Of a DNA stretch of 64,000 bases, positions 9,407 through 19,190 are shown piece after piece. The translations under genes and the position numbers were made by a program. Numbering within the stretch: the first letter of the stretch is position 1; every line of letters begins with the position of its first letter. Source of the DNA: Streptomyces sp. NRRL S-337 (GTDB lineage: Bacteria > Actinomycetota > Actinomycetes > Streptomycetales > Streptomycetaceae); assembly GCF_000720175.1 (NCBI RefSeq), contig NZ_JOIX01000015.1, positions 119,815 to 183,814 of the forward strand, in the 5' to 3' direction. The notes beneath the pieces were generated by a model that was given only the letters and a program-made list of their open reading frames with translations, had not been told where the DNA came from and searched no databases.

Positions 9407-9970
9407 GTGGCACGGGTGGACGACAAGGACATGGGCTCCGACCTTCAGTCGGTACTCATCAGCAAGGAAGAGATCGACGCGAAGCTGGCCGAGCTGGCGG
9501 CCAAGATCGACGCGGAGTACGCGGGCAAGGACCTGCTCATCGTCGGAGTCCTCAAGGGCGCGGTGATGGTGATGGCGGATCTGGCGCGCGCGCTGTCCAC
9601 CCCTGTCACGATGGACTGGATGGCCGTGTCGTCGTACGGCGCGGGCACCCAGTCCTCCGGCGTGGTCCGCATCCTCAAGGACCTCGACACCGACATCAAG
9701 GGCAAGCACGTCCTGATCGTCGAGGACATCATCGACTCCGGCCTGACGCTGTCGTGGCTGCTGTCGAACCTCGGCTCGCGCGAGCCGGCCTCGCTGGAGG
9801 TCGTCACGCTGCTGCGCAAGCCGGAGGCGGCCAAGGTCGCCATCGAGGTGAAGTGGATCGGCTTCGACATCCCCAACGAATTCGTCGTGGGGTACGGCCT
9901 GGACTACGCCGAGAAGTACCGGAACCTTCCGTTCGTCGGCACCCTCGCGCCCGAGGTCTACGGCGGCTGA
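9407..9970 (+). CDS. hpt: Hypoxanthine phosphoribosyltransferase
   Basis: A 187-residue type I phosphoribosyltransferase of purine salvage, converting hypoxanthine or guanine with PRPP to IMP or GMP. The PRPP-binding loop [11 protein letters not shown] is intact, as are [11 protein letters not shown] and the C-terminal [20 protein letters not shown] base-recognition region. The GTG start at 9407 lies behind GCGAGA; a second GTG nine bases on is possible. It follows tilS and precedes ftsH, with its own terminator hairpin after the stop. Confidence 0.94.
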   Translation: MARVDDKDMGSDLQSVLISKEEIDAKLAELAAKIDAEYAGKDLLIVGVLKGAVMVMADLARALSTPVTMDWMAVSSYGAGTQSSGVVRILKDLDTDIKGKHVLIVEDIIDSGLTLSWLLSNLGSREPASLEVVTLLRKPEAAKVAIEVKWIGFDIPNEFVVGYGLDYAEKYRNLPFVGTLAPEVYGG

Positions 9971-9983
9971 GGGCGCCCGCGCG

Positions 9984-10010
9984 CCCGTCCGGCCGGGGTG
10001 GCCGGACGGG
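9984..10010 (+). terminator. Terminator hairpin after hpt
   Basis: CCCGTCCGGCC and GGCCGGACGGG pair perfectly (11 bases) around a five-base loop, 14 bases after the hpt stop. It separates hpt from ftsH transcription. Confidence 0.75.
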
Positions 10011-10250
10011 TCCGGCGCAGTTGCCGCGGCCCTTCGGGAACCCTTCGCGGCCGCCCGCCGTTGGAGCAGGGAGAGCCAAATCCCCGGCTGCATGTTCTCT
10101 GTCGGCGCAGGCGCCGGGTGACAATGCTGGGGTACCGTCCGAAGGCAGTTGTTTTTCGGGCCAGTAATACACCGTACGCACGACCAGCCCTCAGAGGGCG
10201 TTGTGCCTCACTGTGGCAGGAGGGACGGGGCCGCCTACGGCTCCGTATGG

Positions 10251-12263
10251 ATGGACGTGAAGCGATACTTCCGTGGGCCGGTCATGTGGATCGTGCTGGC
10301 CGTCCTCGCCGTGGTCGTGTTGATGCAGGTCGTCGGCTCGTCCGGCGGCTACAAGACGGTGGACACCGGTCAGGTCGTCAAGGCGATCGCTGACAACAAG
10401 GTGAAGTCCGCCGAGCTCACCACCGGCGACGAGAACAAAATCAAGGTCGAGCTGTCGGGCTCCAACAAGGTCGACGGCTCCAACAAGATCCAGGCGAGCT
10501 ACATCGGCGACCAGGGCGTCGATCTGGCGAAGAACCTGCAGGCCAAGTACCAGACCGGCGAGATCAAGGACGGGTACACCGTCTCCCCGTCGAAGACGAA
10601 CCCGTTCGTCAGTCTGCTGATGACGCTGCTTCCCTTCATTCTGATTCCGATCGCCTTCCTGTTCCTGATGAACCAGATGCAGGGCGGCGGCTCCCGGGTG
10701 ATGAACTTCGGGAAGTCGAAGGCGAAGCTGCTCACCAAGGACACCCCCAAGACGACCTTCGCGGACGTCGCGGGGTCGGACGAGGCCGTCGAGGAGCTCC
10801 ACGAGATCAAGGAGTTCCTGCAGGAACCGGCCAAGTTCCAGGCGGTCGGCGCCAAGATCCCCAAGGGCGTGCTGCTGTACGGCCCGCCCGGAACGGGCAA
10901 GACGCTGCTCGCGCGCGCCGTGGCCGGCGAGGCGGGCGTCCCGTTCTACTCGATCTCCGGCTCCGACTTCGTCGAGATGTTCGTCGGTGTCGGTGCCTCC
11001 CGGGTCCGTGACCTCTTCGAGCAGGCCAAGGCGAACGCCCCGGCGATCGTCTTCGTCGACGAGATCGACGCCGTCGGCCGGCACCGCGGTGCGGGGCTCG
11101 GCGGTGGCCACGACGAGCGTGAGCAGACCCTGAACCAGCTCCTCGTCGAGATGGACGGCTTCGACGTCAAGGGCGGCGTGATCCTGATCGCCGCGACGAA
11201 CCGTCCGGACATCCTCGACCCGGCGCTGCTGCGCCCCGGCCGCTTCGACCGGCAGATTGCCGTCGACCGTCCGGACCTGCAGGGCCGTCTGGAGATCCTC
11301 AAGGTCCACCAGAAGGGCAAGCCGGTCGCCCCGGACGTCGACCTCTCGGCCGTCGCCAAGCGCACCCCCGGCTTCACCGGTGCCGATCTGTCGAACGTCC
11401 TCAACGAGGCCGCGCTGCTGACGGCCCGGAGCGACGAGAAGCTGATCAACAACCACTTCCTGGACGAGGCGATCGACCGCGTCGTGGCGGGCCCGCAGAA
11501 GCGGACCCGGATCATGTCCGAGAAGGAGAAGAAGATCACCGCGTACCACGAGGGCGGACACGCCCTGGTCGCGGCGGCCTCCCCGAACTCCGACCCGGTC
11601 CACAAGATCACGATCCTGTCCCGCGGCCGGGCCCTGGGTTACACCATGGTCCTGCCCGACGAGGACAAGTACTCCACGACCCGCAACGAGATGCTCGACC
11701 AGCTGGCGTACATGCTGGGCGGCCGCGCGGCGGAGGAGCTGGTCTTCCACGACCCGACCACCGGTGCCGCCAACGACATCGAGAAGGCCACCGCCACGGC
11801 CCGCGCGATGGTCACGCAGTACGGCATGACCGAGCGGCTCGGCGCGATCAAGTTCGGCACCGACAACTCCGAGCCCTTCCTGGGCCGTGAGATGGGTCAC
11901 CAGCGCGACTACTCCGAAGAGGTCGCCGCGCTGGTCGACGAAGAGGTCAAGAAGCTGATCGAGACCGCGCACAACGAGGCGTGGGAGATCCTGGTCGAGA
12001 ACCGCGACATCCTCGACAACCTCGTGCTGACGCTCCTGGAGAAGGAGACCCTCGGCAAGGAGGAGATCGCGGAGCTGTTCAAGCACGTGGTCAAGCGCCC
12101 GGCCCGCCCGGCGTGGACCGGCTCCTCGCGGCGTACGCCGTCGACCCGCCCGCCGGTGCTCTCGCCCAAGGAGCTGGCCCCGGCCAACGGCTCCGTGACG
12201 GCGGCCACCGTCTCCACGGAGAAGAAGGTGGAGAGCTCGGAGGAGCCGCACCCGGAGAGCTGA
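10251..12263 (+). CDS. ftsH: ATP-dependent zinc metalloprotease FtsH
   Basis: A 670-residue membrane AAA+ protease that degrades membrane and short-lived regulatory proteins. Two membrane helices (about 12-28 and 121-141) flank an extracytoplasmic domain. The AAA domain has Walker A GPPGTGKT at 211-218, Walker B IVFVDEID at 266-273 and the second region of homology near [18 protein letters not shown]. The zinc site is HEGGH at 433-437. I chose ATG 10251 ([13 protein letters not shown]) because family members start there; an in-frame GTG at 10203 is possible. The tail after about residue 610 is low-complexity. It is followed by a very strong hairpin before folE. Confidence 0.95.
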   Translation: MDVKRYFRGPVMWIVLAVLAVVVLMQVVGSSGGYKTVDTGQVVKAIADNKVKSAELTTGDENKIKVELSGSNKVDGSNKIQASYIGDQGVDLAKNLQAKYQTGEIKDGYTVSPSKTNPFVSLLMTLLPFILIPIAFLFLMNQMQGGGSRVMNFGKSKAKLLTKDTPKTTFADVAGSDEAVEELHEIKEFLQEPAKFQAVGAKIPKGVLLYGPPGTGKTLLARAVAGEAGVPFYSISGSDFVEMFVGVGASRVRDLFEQAKANAPAIVFVDEIDAVGRHRGAGLGGGHDEREQTLNQLLVEMDGFDVKGGVILIAATNRPDILDPALLRPGRFDRQIAVDRPDLQGRLEILKVHQKGKPVAPDVDLSAVAKRTPGFTGADLSNVLNEAALLTARSDEKLINNHFLDEAIDRVVAGPQKRTRIMSEKEKKITAYHEGGHALVAAASPNSDPVHKITILSRGRALGYTMVLPDEDKYSTTRNEMLDQLAYMLGGRAAEELVFHDPTTGAANDIEKATATARAMVTQYGMTERLGAIKFGTDNSEPFLGREMGHQRDYSEEVAALVDEEVKKLIETAHNEAWEILVENRDILDNLVLTLLEKETLGKEEIAELFKHVVKRPARPAWTGSSRRTPSTRPPVLSPKELAPANGSVTAATVSTEKKVESSEEPHPES

Positions 12264-12290
12264 CCAGGGGCTCCACGGGCCCTGGAATAC

Positions 12291-12329
12291 ATGCCGTGCC
12301 CCCCAGGTTTAGCCTGGGGGGCGCGGCAT
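12291..12329 (+). terminator. 17-bp hairpin between ftsH and folE
   Basis: Arms 12291-12307 and 12313-12329 pair over 17 bases (one wobble) around the loop TTTAG. It ends 51 bases before the folE start, so it can terminate ftsH transcripts or attenuate read-through into folE. Confidence 0.85.
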
Positions 12330-12380
12330 TTCCGCCGATTGACACCGCGTTCGAGCGGGCGCAGAAGGAACGAGGCACAC

Positions 12381-12986
12381 ATGACGGACCCTGTGACGCT
12401 GGACGTCGACGGCACGATCGGTACGTTCGACGAGAAGCGGGCCGAGAACGCCGTCCGTGAGTTGCTGATCGCGGTGGGCGAGGACCCGGACCGCGAGGGT
12501 CTGCTGGAGACGCCGGCTCGGGTGGCACGGGCGTACAAGGAGATCTTCGCCGGGCTGTGGCAGAAGCCGGAGGACGTGCTGACGACCACGTTCGACCTGG
12601 GCCACGACGAGATGGTGCTGGTCAAGGACATCGAGCTGGTGTCGAGCTGTGAGCACCACCTCGTGCCGTTCGTCGGTGTGGCGCACGTCGGCTACATCCC
12701 GTCCTCCGACGGCAAGATCACCGGGCTGTCGAAGCTGGCCCGCCTGGTGGACGTGTTCGCCCGGCGCCCGCAGGTGCAGGAGCGGCTGACCACGCAGATC
12801 GCGGACTCGCTGATGGAGATCCTGGAGCCGCGCGGCGTGATCGTCGTCATCGAGTGCGAGCACATGTGCATGACCATGCGCGGGGTGCGGAAGCCGGGCG
12901 CGAAGACGACGACCTCGGCCGTCCGCGGTCAGCTGCGCGATGCGGCGACCCGGGCCGAGGCGATGAGCCTGATATTGGCGCGCTGA
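12381..12986 (+). CDS. folE: GTP cyclohydrolase I
   Basis: A 201-residue enzyme that converts GTP to 7,8-dihydroneopterin triphosphate, the first step of the folate/pterin pathway. The zinc-binding segments SSCEHHLVP and IECEHMCM are both present, as are the [10 protein letters not shown] and [10 protein letters not shown] signatures. The ATG at 12381 follows AAGGAACGAGG. The later folate genes folP, folB and folK lie about 3.3 kb downstream on the same strand, separated by the esterase and lipid aminoacyltransferase genes. Confidence 0.95.
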   Translation: MTDPVTLDVDGTIGTFDEKRAENAVRELLIAVGEDPDREGLLETPARVARAYKEIFAGLWQKPEDVLTTTFDLGHDEMVLVKDIELVSSCEHHLVPFVGVAHVGYIPSSDGKITGLSKLARLVDVFARRPQVQERLTTQIADSLMEILEPRGVIVVIECEHMCMTMRGVRKPGAKTTTSAVRGQLRDAATRAEAMSLILAR

Positions 12987-12991
12987 CGCCC

Positions 12992-13028
12992 GCGGGACGG
13001 CGACGGGGCGGCACACCGGCCGTCCCGC
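12992..13028. terminator. Bidirectional terminator between folE and the esterase
   Basis: Ten-base perfect arms (GCGGGACGGC and GCCGTCCCGC) around a 17-base loop, six bases after folE and 38 bases from the convergent esterase stop. Confidence 0.6.
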
Positions 13029-13065
13029 CGCACAAAGGCTCCTCCGAAGGGCCCGGCGCTGGGAG

Positions 13066-14181
13066 TCACGCCTTGAGGTGGTTGCCCAGCCATTCGAGGG
13101 CCGCGGGGATCTCGCGGCGCCAGGTGTTGAAGTTGTGGCCGCCGCTGTCGAGGATGATCGACGAGACGCGGGTGGGCGACTTCGTCTGCTCGATGAAGCG
13201 GAGCGTCTGCTTGTAGTTGGCCTCGCCCTGCTTGCTGCTGGTGACCAGGAGGTTCACCGGCGGGGCGGGCAGGTGGCGCTGACGCCACAGCAGGTTGTTC
13301 TCGCGCTCCAGCCGCATGTCGCCGGCGAAGAGGTCGCCGGTGGTGGCGTCCAGCGGGGCCTTGTAGGCGCCGGAGAGGGCCACCGCGGTGGAGTACGCGT
13401 CGGGGTGGCGCATGGTCATCTTCAGCGCGCAGTAGCCGCCGGTGGAGTCGCCGATGACGCCCCAGCTCTTCGCCTCACGCCCTATTCGGTAGTGCTCGGT
13501 GATGTCCGCGCGCAGGTCGTTGGTGAAGAAGCTCTCGGTCTGCGGGCCGTTCGGTATGTCCACGCACTCGGTGTCCCGCGGCGGCGCGACGGTCGGCCGC
13601 ATCATCACCAGGACCGTCGGCCGCATCCGGTGCTCCTTGAGCAGGCCGTGCTGGGTCTGCGGGAAATGCAGCTTCTTGTAGAGGGCCTCGGCGGTGCCCG
13701 GGTAGCCGGTGAGGACCAGTGCCGCCGGGAATTTCTTCTTCGCGTATTTCTTCTGGAAGTACTGCGGGGGCAGATAGACGAACGCCGGGCTGGCGATCTT
13801 GGAATGCTCGCCGCGGATGAGCACCTTGTCGATACGGCCGGCCGACGAGGGCCGGGAGCCGTTCTGGACGCTGATGCGTTCGGTGCCCAGCATCTGCAGC
13901 TTGGTGCCGTTCGGGCCGGTCTGGTAGTTCGTCACCACGCCCGGTTCCTGCTCCTGGCCGAAGAGGTCGGCCCAGGAGGCGTAGAAGCCGAAGGAGTTGT
14001 TGGCGAACAGGCCGACCGCGGCGAAGAGGGAGAGCTGGGTCGCCAGCAAAAGCCCGACCCGGCCCAGGACGGTGCGCCAGTTCCCCTTGGACAGGCGCGG
14101 CCAGAGCCAAACGGTGAGGATGAACAGTGCTACCGCGACGAGGACGGCAAGAAGCAGCACTTTCTTGCTGGTGAGACCCAT
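13066..14181 (-). CDS. Membrane-anchored alpha/beta-hydrolase, esterase family
   Basis: A 371-residue protein with two N-terminal membrane helices (about residues 6-27 and 41-61) followed by an extracytoplasmic esterase domain of the putative-esterase/antigen-85-like type. The nucleophile elbow is GDSTGG, and a C-terminal SGGHNFNTW supplies the catalytic His; an Asp of the triad is probable but not assigned. The ATG at 14181 follows GGAAGAAAG; an upstream GTG is less likely. It is divergent from an MprF-like aminoacyltransferase and shares a 140-base promoter region with it. That pairing suggests action on an aminoacylated or acylated envelope lipid (inference). Confidence 0.82.
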   Translation of the reverse strand: MGLTSKKVLLLAVLVAVALFILTVWLWPRLSKGNWRTVLGRVGLLLATQLSLFAAVGLFANNSFGFYASWADLFGQEQEPGVVTNYQTGPNGTKLQMLGTERISVQNGSRPSSAGRIDKVLIRGEHSKIASPAFVYLPPQYFQKKYAKKKFPAALVLTGYPGTAEALYKKLHFPQTQHGLLKEHRMRPTVLVMMRPTVAPPRDTECVDIPNGPQTESFFTNDLRADITEHYRIGREAKSWGVIGDSTGGYCALKMTMRHPDAYSTAVALSGAYKAPLDATTGDLFAGDMRLERENNLLWRQRHLPAPPVNLLVTSSKQGEANYKQTLRFIEQTKSPTRVSSIILDSGGHNFNTWRREIPAALEWLGNHLKA

Positions 14182-14321
14182 GTGGTGCTTTCTTCCGGGC
14201 GGCCGGGTCATCCGTACCGCTGATGGAACCCCGAGCCCTGAAACGCCGTCATACAGGGCGCAAAAGTCCAGATGCTGCGACTAGGCTCGCACGTCTTCTC
14301 GACCGGGGCGACGGGAAAGTG

Positions 14322-16163
14322 ATGTCTGACAGGCTAGATGGCGAAAAGTCGGAGAAGGTTGCGTGGCGAACGCCACGCTGGCTCCGCGGCCCACGGCCCG
14401 AAGCGGTGCCCGGGCTCATCGGCACCGCCGGCGCGGCCGTCGGCCTGTTGAACCTGGTCGCCGGAGTGTTCCCGCGCTTCCGGCACAGCCGGATGCACGC
14501 CCTGGCCGAAGTGCTGCCGGGCGCGGTCAGTCCGCTGGCGGCCGCCGCCTCCATCGTCGTCGGCATCCTGCTGCTCCTTCTGGCGCACGGCCTCAAACGG
14601 CGTAAGCGGCGGGCCTGGGGAGCGGCGGTGGCGCTGCTCCCGGTGGGGATCGCCGCCCAGCTCGTGTACCGCCACTCCGTTTTCGGCGCGGTGCTCTCGA
14701 CCGCGCTGCTGGGCTACCTGGTGTGGCACCGGAAGGAATTCGCGGCCCTGCCCGATCCGCGCAGCCGCTGGAAGGCGCTGGCCAACTTCGTGGTCCTGGG
14801 CGGCGCGAGCTTCGCCATCGGCATGGTGATCGTCAGCTCCCACCCGGGCAAGATCGTCGGGTCGCCGTCCTTCCTGCAGCGCGCCGAGCACGTGCTGTTC
14901 GGCCTCTTCGGCTTCGAGGGCCCGATCGGCTACACCCACCAGGTGGACTACACCGTCGGCTACTCCCTCGGCGCGCTGGGCCTGCTGACCGTCGCCACCA
15001 CCGCCTACCTCGCCTTCCGCCCCGAGCACCCGGCGGCCCGGCTGACCGACGAGGACGAGCAGCAGCTGCGCGAGCTGCTGGCCCGGCACGGCGGCCGGGA
15101 CTCGCTCGGCTACTTCGCGCTGCGCCGCGACAAGGGCGCGGTCTTCTCCGCGTCCGGCAAGGCCGCGGTCTGCTACCGGGTGATCTCCGGCGTGATGCTC
15201 GCCAGCGGTGACCCGATAGGCGACGTGGAGGCGTGGCCGGGCGCCATCGAGCGCTTCATGGAGGAGGCGCGGGCGCACTCGTGGACGCCGGCGGTGCACG
15301 GTTGCAGCGAGACCGGCGGCCAGGTGTGGACCCGTGAGACCGGCATGGACGCGCTGGAGCTGGGCGACGAGGCGATCGTCGACGTCGCTGACTTCACGCT
15401 GTCCGGCCGTGCGATGCGCAATGTGCGCCAGATGGTCAAGCGCATCGAGCGCAACGGGTACACCACCAAGGTGCGCAGGGTGCGTGACCTGGAACCGGAG
15501 GAACTGGAGCACGTACAGAGGGCCGCCGACGCCTGGCGTGACACCGACGAGGAGCGTGGCTTCTCCATGGCGCTGGGCCGCATCGACGCGGTCAAGGACG
15601 GCGACGCGGTGATCGCGACCGCGCATCTGGCCCCGGGGGAGGGCGAGGAGCCCGGCCCGTTCGGCGACCTGAAGGCGTTGCAGTACTTCGTGCCCTGGGG
15701 CCCGGACGGCATCTCGCTGGAGCGGATGCGGCGCGACCGCAGCGCCGACCCCGGCATGAACGAGCTGCTGATCGTCGCCGCCCTGCAAGCCGCGCCGGAC
15801 CTGAAGATCAAGCAGCTCTCGCTGAACTTCGCGGTCTTCCGCTCCTACCTGGAGCGCGGCGAGAAGCTGGGCGCGGGGCCGGTGATGCGCATCACCCGCG
15901 GGACGCTGCTCTTCCTGTCCCGCTGGTACCAGATCGAGTCGCTCTACAAGTTCAACGACAAGTTCCGCCCGCGCTGGGAGCCGCGCTTCGTGGTCTTCCG
16001 CACCACCCGGGACATCCCGCGCATCGGTCTCGCCACCATGCAGGCCGAGGGCTATCTGGAGCTGCCGCGCGTACTGCGCCGCAGGAAGGCCGCGGAGCCG
16101 CGGCCGTGCGCACATACGGTGGAGCCGGTCCGGGCCGCGGACGCGGTCGAGCAGGCGGCCTGA
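14322..16163 (+). CDS. Phosphatidylglycerol lysyltransferase-domain membrane protein (MprF-like, DUF2156)
   Basis: A 613-residue protein: about six membrane helices (residues roughly 27-270) and then a cytoplasmic C-terminal DUF2156 domain with the tandem GNAT fold that uses aminoacyl-tRNA in MprF/LysX proteins. Recognisable segments include LLARHGGRDSLGYFALRRDK, SGDPIGD, FTLSGRAMRNVR and YQIESLYKFNDKFRPRWEPR. It probably transfers an amino acid from tRNA to a membrane lipid, lowering surface negative charge and protecting against cationic peptides. There is no fused lysyl-tRNA synthetase, unlike mycobacterial LysX. The ATG at 14322 follows ACGGGAAAG. Confidence 0.88.
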   Translation: MSDRLDGEKSEKVAWRTPRWLRGPRPEAVPGLIGTAGAAVGLLNLVAGVFPRFRHSRMHALAEVLPGAVSPLAAAASIVVGILLLLLAHGLKRRKRRAWGAAVALLPVGIAAQLVYRHSVFGAVLSTALLGYLVWHRKEFAALPDPRSRWKALANFVVLGGASFAIGMVIVSSHPGKIVGSPSFLQRAEHVLFGLFGFEGPIGYTHQVDYTVGYSLGALGLLTVATTAYLAFRPEHPAARLTDEDEQQLRELLARHGGRDSLGYFALRRDKGAVFSASGKAAVCYRVISGVMLASGDPIGDVEAWPGAIERFMEEARAHSWTPAVHGCSETGGQVWTRETGMDALELGDEAIVDVADFTLSGRAMRNVRQMVKRIERNGYTTKVRRVRDLEPEELEHVQRAADAWRDTDEERGFSMALGRIDAVKDGDAVIATAHLAPGEGEEPGPFGDLKALQYFVPWGPDGISLERMRRDRSADPGMNELLIVAALQAAPDLKIKQLSLNFAVFRSYLERGEKLGAGPVMRITRGTLLFLSRWYQIESLYKFNDKFRPRWEPRFVVFRTTRDIPRIGLATMQAEGYLELPRVLRRRKAAEPRPCAHTVEPVRAADAVEQAA

Positions 16164-16284
16164 CGGACACCTGGACGGCGGCGCGGCCGGGGCCGGCCCG
16201 GGACACCCGGTGTACGGCCCCCGGCCGTACACCCCAGGCGGCGGTCGCAATCCGGCCGGTCGGCACACGGCCTACGCTGGTCCC

Positions 16285-17211
16285 ATGAGTACCTTGCGTG
16301 GCCAGGTGGCCGGACTGCCGGACTGGGACCGCTGCGCGGTGATGGGCGTCGTGAACGTGACGCCCGATTCGTTCTCCGACGGCGGTGAGTGGTTCGACAC
16401 CGAACTCGCCGTCAAACACGGCCTGGACCTGGTGGCACAGGGTGCCGACCTGGTGGACGTGGGCGGCGAGTCGACCCGTCCGGGCGCGGCGCGGGTGGAC
16501 GAGGCCGAGGAGCTGCGGCGGGTCGTCCCGGTCGTACGGGAGCTGTCCGCGGCCGGCGCCGTGGTGTCCGTCGACACCATGCGCGCCTCGGTCGCCGAAC
16601 AGGCGGTGCAGGCGGGGGCGCGGCTGGTCAACGACGTCAGCGGCGGTGCCGCCGACCCGGCGATGGTGCCGGTGGTGGCCGCGCACCACGTGCCGTTCGT
16701 CGTGATGCACTGGCGCGGCCAGTCCATCGACATGAACAACCGGGCCGTCTACGGCGACGTGGTCGCCGAGGTCGTCGACGAGCTCGGGCGGGCCATGGAG
16801 CGCGCGGTGGCCGGAGGCATCGACCCGGAGCGGATCGTCATCGACCCCGGTCTGGGCTTCGCCAAGCAGGCGGAGCACGACCTGGCCCTGATCGCCCGTC
16901 TGGAGCGGCTGCGGGCGCTGGGCCGGCCGCTGCTGGTGGCGGCATCGAGGAAACGGTTCCTGGGCAGGGTGCTGGCGGGGGACGACGGAGCGGCCCCGCC
17001 GCCGGCCCGGGAGCGGGACGCGGCGACGGCGGCGGTATCGGCGATGGTGGCGCGAGAGGGGGCCTGGGCGGTGCGGGTGCACGAGGTCAGGGCGAGCGCG
17101 GACGCGGTACGGGTGGCCCGTGCCGTGGAGGGCGCGGCGGCCGCGGCCGCCGGAACGGACCCGGCGGACGGTACGACGAAGCGGACGTCGAAGACGACGG
17201 GAGCGGTGTGA
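16285..17211 (+). CDS. folP: Dihydropteroate synthase
   Basis: A 308-residue TIM-barrel enzyme joining p-aminobenzoate to dihydropterin pyrophosphate, the target of sulfonamides. The signatures VMGVVNVTPDSFSDGG and VDVGGESTRPGA are intact, with the phosphate-binding end at AASRKRFLG. The C-terminus after AAAAAG is a short extra tail. The ATG at 16285 gives MSTLRGQVAGLPDWDRCAVMG, the usual start. It overlaps the next gene by four bases (GTGA). Confidence 0.95.
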   Translation: MSTLRGQVAGLPDWDRCAVMGVVNVTPDSFSDGGEWFDTELAVKHGLDLVAQGADLVDVGGESTRPGAARVDEAEELRRVVPVVRELSAAGAVVSVDTMRASVAEQAVQAGARLVNDVSGGAADPAMVPVVAAHHVPFVVMHWRGQSIDMNNRAVYGDVVAEVVDELGRAMERAVAGGIDPERIVIDPGLGFAKQAEHDLALIARLERLRALGRPLLVAASRKRFLGRVLAGDDGAAPPPARERDAATAAVSAMVAREGAWAVRVHEVRASADAVRVARAVEGAAAAAAGTDPADGTTKRTSKTTGAV

Positions 17212-17687
17212 GCGGCTTGGGCCCACGGACGGACATCGAGCTGGTCGAGCAGGCGAACACGACCCTGTACGAGACCATCGAGCGCGGCGATCACGAGGCG
17301 CTGTCCGAGCTGTGGCTGGACGGTCAGGTGAGCGTGGTGCACCCCGGGTGGCCGGTGCTCCGCGGGCGCGGCGAGGTGCTCCGTTCGTACGCCCTGATCA
17401 TGGCGAACACCGAGTACATCCAGTTCTTCCTGACCGACGTCGAGATCGACGTCGTCGGGGACACCGCTCTGGTGACCTGCACCGAGAACATCCTCAGCGG
17501 CGGGCCGGCCGAGGACGACGGGTCGGTGGGGCCGCTGATCGGCCAATTGGTCGTGGCGACGAACGTCTTCCGGCGCACGGACGACGGCTGGCGGGTGTGG
17601 TCGCACCACGGGTCGCCGGTGCTGGCGGACCGCGAGGACGACGAGGACGAGGACGACGAGGGGGAGCCGGACGCGGGCGCGGTGTGA
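17208..17687 (+). CDS. SnoaL/NTF2-like fold protein in the folate operon
   Basis: A 159-residue protein of the nuclear transport factor 2-like superfamily (SnoaL-3 type): a helix with LVEQANTTLYETIERGDHEALSELW, the HPGWPVLRGRGEVLRSY strand region, then VVATNVFRRTDDGWRVWSHHGSPV. Its acidic C-terminal tail is EDDEDEDDEGE-like. It is translationally coupled to folP through GTGA. Streptomyces keep this gene at this place, but no function in folate synthesis is known. It could be a small-ligand-binding or isomerase-like accessory. Confidence 0.85.
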   Translation: MSGLGPRTDIELVEQANTTLYETIERGDHEALSELWLDGQVSVVHPGWPVLRGRGEVLRSYALIMANTEYIQFFLTDVEIDVVGDTALVTCTENILSGGPAEDDGSVGPLIGQLVVATNVFRRTDDGWRVWSHHGSPVLADREDDEDEDDEGEPDAGAV

Positions 17688-18101
17688 ACGGGACGTGCCG
17701 GGGACATGGCCGGTGCGTGTCGGGGGTGTGCCCGGGATCGGCCCGGTGTGTGAGCCTTGCCATGGCCGTCCGGACTTGCGCCGATGGCCCGGTTCTGTGC
17801 CGGCGTCAGCGGCGGGCGTCAGCCATATGGGCGAGGGCGCACCCGTTCGAGCCAAGTGCGGGACGGGTAGGGGTGGGGCGCGGACCAGGGGGTATGAGGC
17901 GCGCGGACGATCTCCCGGCCCGCTCGATGCGGCACGCCTAGCAGCAGGACGGGGTCTTGTCCATAGCCCCCGTGGGCGAGGACTGTCGGTGCTCGAAGGT
18001 AGATTCGATGGCGGGGCAGTGTTGCCGGATCGCTCCGGCGCCTGCCCGGAACCGACGAACAGTGGCGCCAGAGGTGCCGTGGACCAGTGGGAGTGATTCG
18101 C
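17688..18101. other. Intergenic region before folB, 414 bases
   Basis: I see no gene here. The only certain element is the GGGAGTGA ribosome-binding site of folB at 18089-18096. The length suggests that folB-folK have their own promoter. Confidence 0.5.
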
Positions 18102-18476
18102 GTGGATCGTGTCGCGCTGCGTGGGCTGAAGGCCCGAGGCCACCACGGGGTGTTCCCGCGGGAGCGCGAAGAAGGCCAGACCTTCATCGTGGACCTGGTG
18201 CTCGGTCTGGACACCCGTCAGGCGGCCGCCTCCGACGATCTCGCGAAGACCGTGCACTACGGCGTCGTGGCCGAGGAGGTGGTGGCCGTCGTGGAGGGCG
18301 AGCCCGTCGACCTCATCGAGACCCTGGCGGAGCGCATCGCCGACCAGTGCCTCAAGCACGAGGGCGTGCAGGAAGTGGAGGTGGTGGTGCACAAGCCGGA
18401 CGCGCCGATCACCGTCCCCTTCGACGACGTGACCATCACCATCACTCGGAGTCGAGTACATGAACACCAGCAGTGA
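18102..18476 (+). CDS. folB: Dihydroneopterin aldolase
   Basis: A 124-residue enzyme cleaving dihydroneopterin to 6-hydroxymethyl-dihydropterin and glycolaldehyde. It shows the family's GLKARGHHGVFPREREEGQ, the DDLAKTVHYG stretch and the IETLAERIAD and VHKPDAPI segments. The GTG at 18102 (VDRVALRGLKARG) has GGGAGTGA five bases upstream and matches the family start; a GTG at 18087 is in frame but overlaps that ribosome-binding site. It overlaps folK by 17 bases. Confidence 0.93.
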   Translation: MDRVALRGLKARGHHGVFPREREEGQTFIVDLVLGLDTRQAAASDDLAKTVHYGVVAEEVVAVVEGEPVDLIETLAERIADQCLKHEGVQEVEVVVHKPDAPITVPFDDVTITITRSRVHEHQQ

Positions 18477-19056
18477 CCCGACCGTACAGCCGGTGCCCGC
18501 CTCCGTCGTGGAGCAGGTGGACGCCGCCGATGTGACGCTCTCCAACCCCAAGCACGCCGTGATCTCCCTCGGCAGCAACCTCGGCAACCGCCTGGAGACC
18601 CTGCAGGGTGCCGTGGACGCCCTGGAGGACACCCCGGGTCTGCGGGTCAAAGCGGTCTCCCCGGTGTACGAGACCGAGCCGTGGGGCGTCGCGCCGGGCA
18701 GCCAGCCGTCGTACTTCAACGCCGTGGTGCTGATCAAGACGACCCTGCCGCCGGACTCCCTCCTGGAGCGCGGGCACGCCATCGAGGAGGCGTTCAAGCG
18801 GGTCCGCGACGAGCGCTGGGGGCCGCGCACCATCGACGTCGACATCGTGGCCTATCAGGGCATCGTCTCCGACGACCCGCGGCTGACGCTGCCGCACCCG
18901 CGCGCCCATGAGCGGGCCTTCGTCCTGGTGCCGTGGCACGACATCGACCCGGAGGCGGAGGTTCCCGGGCGCGGTGCGGTGGCCGAGCTCCTCTCGGTGG
19001 TCGGCCGCACGGGCGTGCTGCCGCGCGCGGACCTGGAACTCCGGCTGCCGGAGTAG
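18460..19056 (+). CDS. folK: 2-amino-4-hydroxy-6-hydroxymethyldihydropteridine pyrophosphokinase
   Basis: A 198-residue kinase that pyrophosphorylates 6-hydroxymethyl-dihydropterin to make the FolP substrate. After an N-terminal extension of about 30 residues come VISLGSNLGNR, the SPVYETEPWG loop, FNAVV and the ATP/Mg signature RWGPRTIDVDI with LPHPRAHERAFVL. It begins inside the 3' end of folB, so the two are co-translated. Confidence 0.95.
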   Translation: MNTSSDPTVQPVPASVVEQVDAADVTLSNPKHAVISLGSNLGNRLETLQGAVDALEDTPGLRVKAVSPVYETEPWGVAPGSQPSYFNAVVLIKTTLPPDSLLERGHAIEEAFKRVRDERWGPRTIDVDIVAYQGIVSDDPRLTLPHPRAHERAFVLVPWHDIDPEAEVPGRGAVAELLSVVGRTGVLPRADLELRLPE

Positions 19057-19190
19057 TCGTTGGACCCGAGGAGTCGTGGGACCGGCGCGGTCGTGGGACC
19101 GGGTGACGGCCATGGCGACGGCGGCGGTACGGCGACGAGGACGGCCGCGGTGGCGGTAAGGGGCAGGACGGTGCGAGGGGCGATCGCTCG

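Noticed and set aside
10191..12251. A 686-codon open frame antisense to ftsH, and similar long antisense frames opposite clpC, panC and nadC
   Set aside because: Long shadow frames are expected in very GC-rich coding DNA; their composition is low-complexity and the sense genes are certain.
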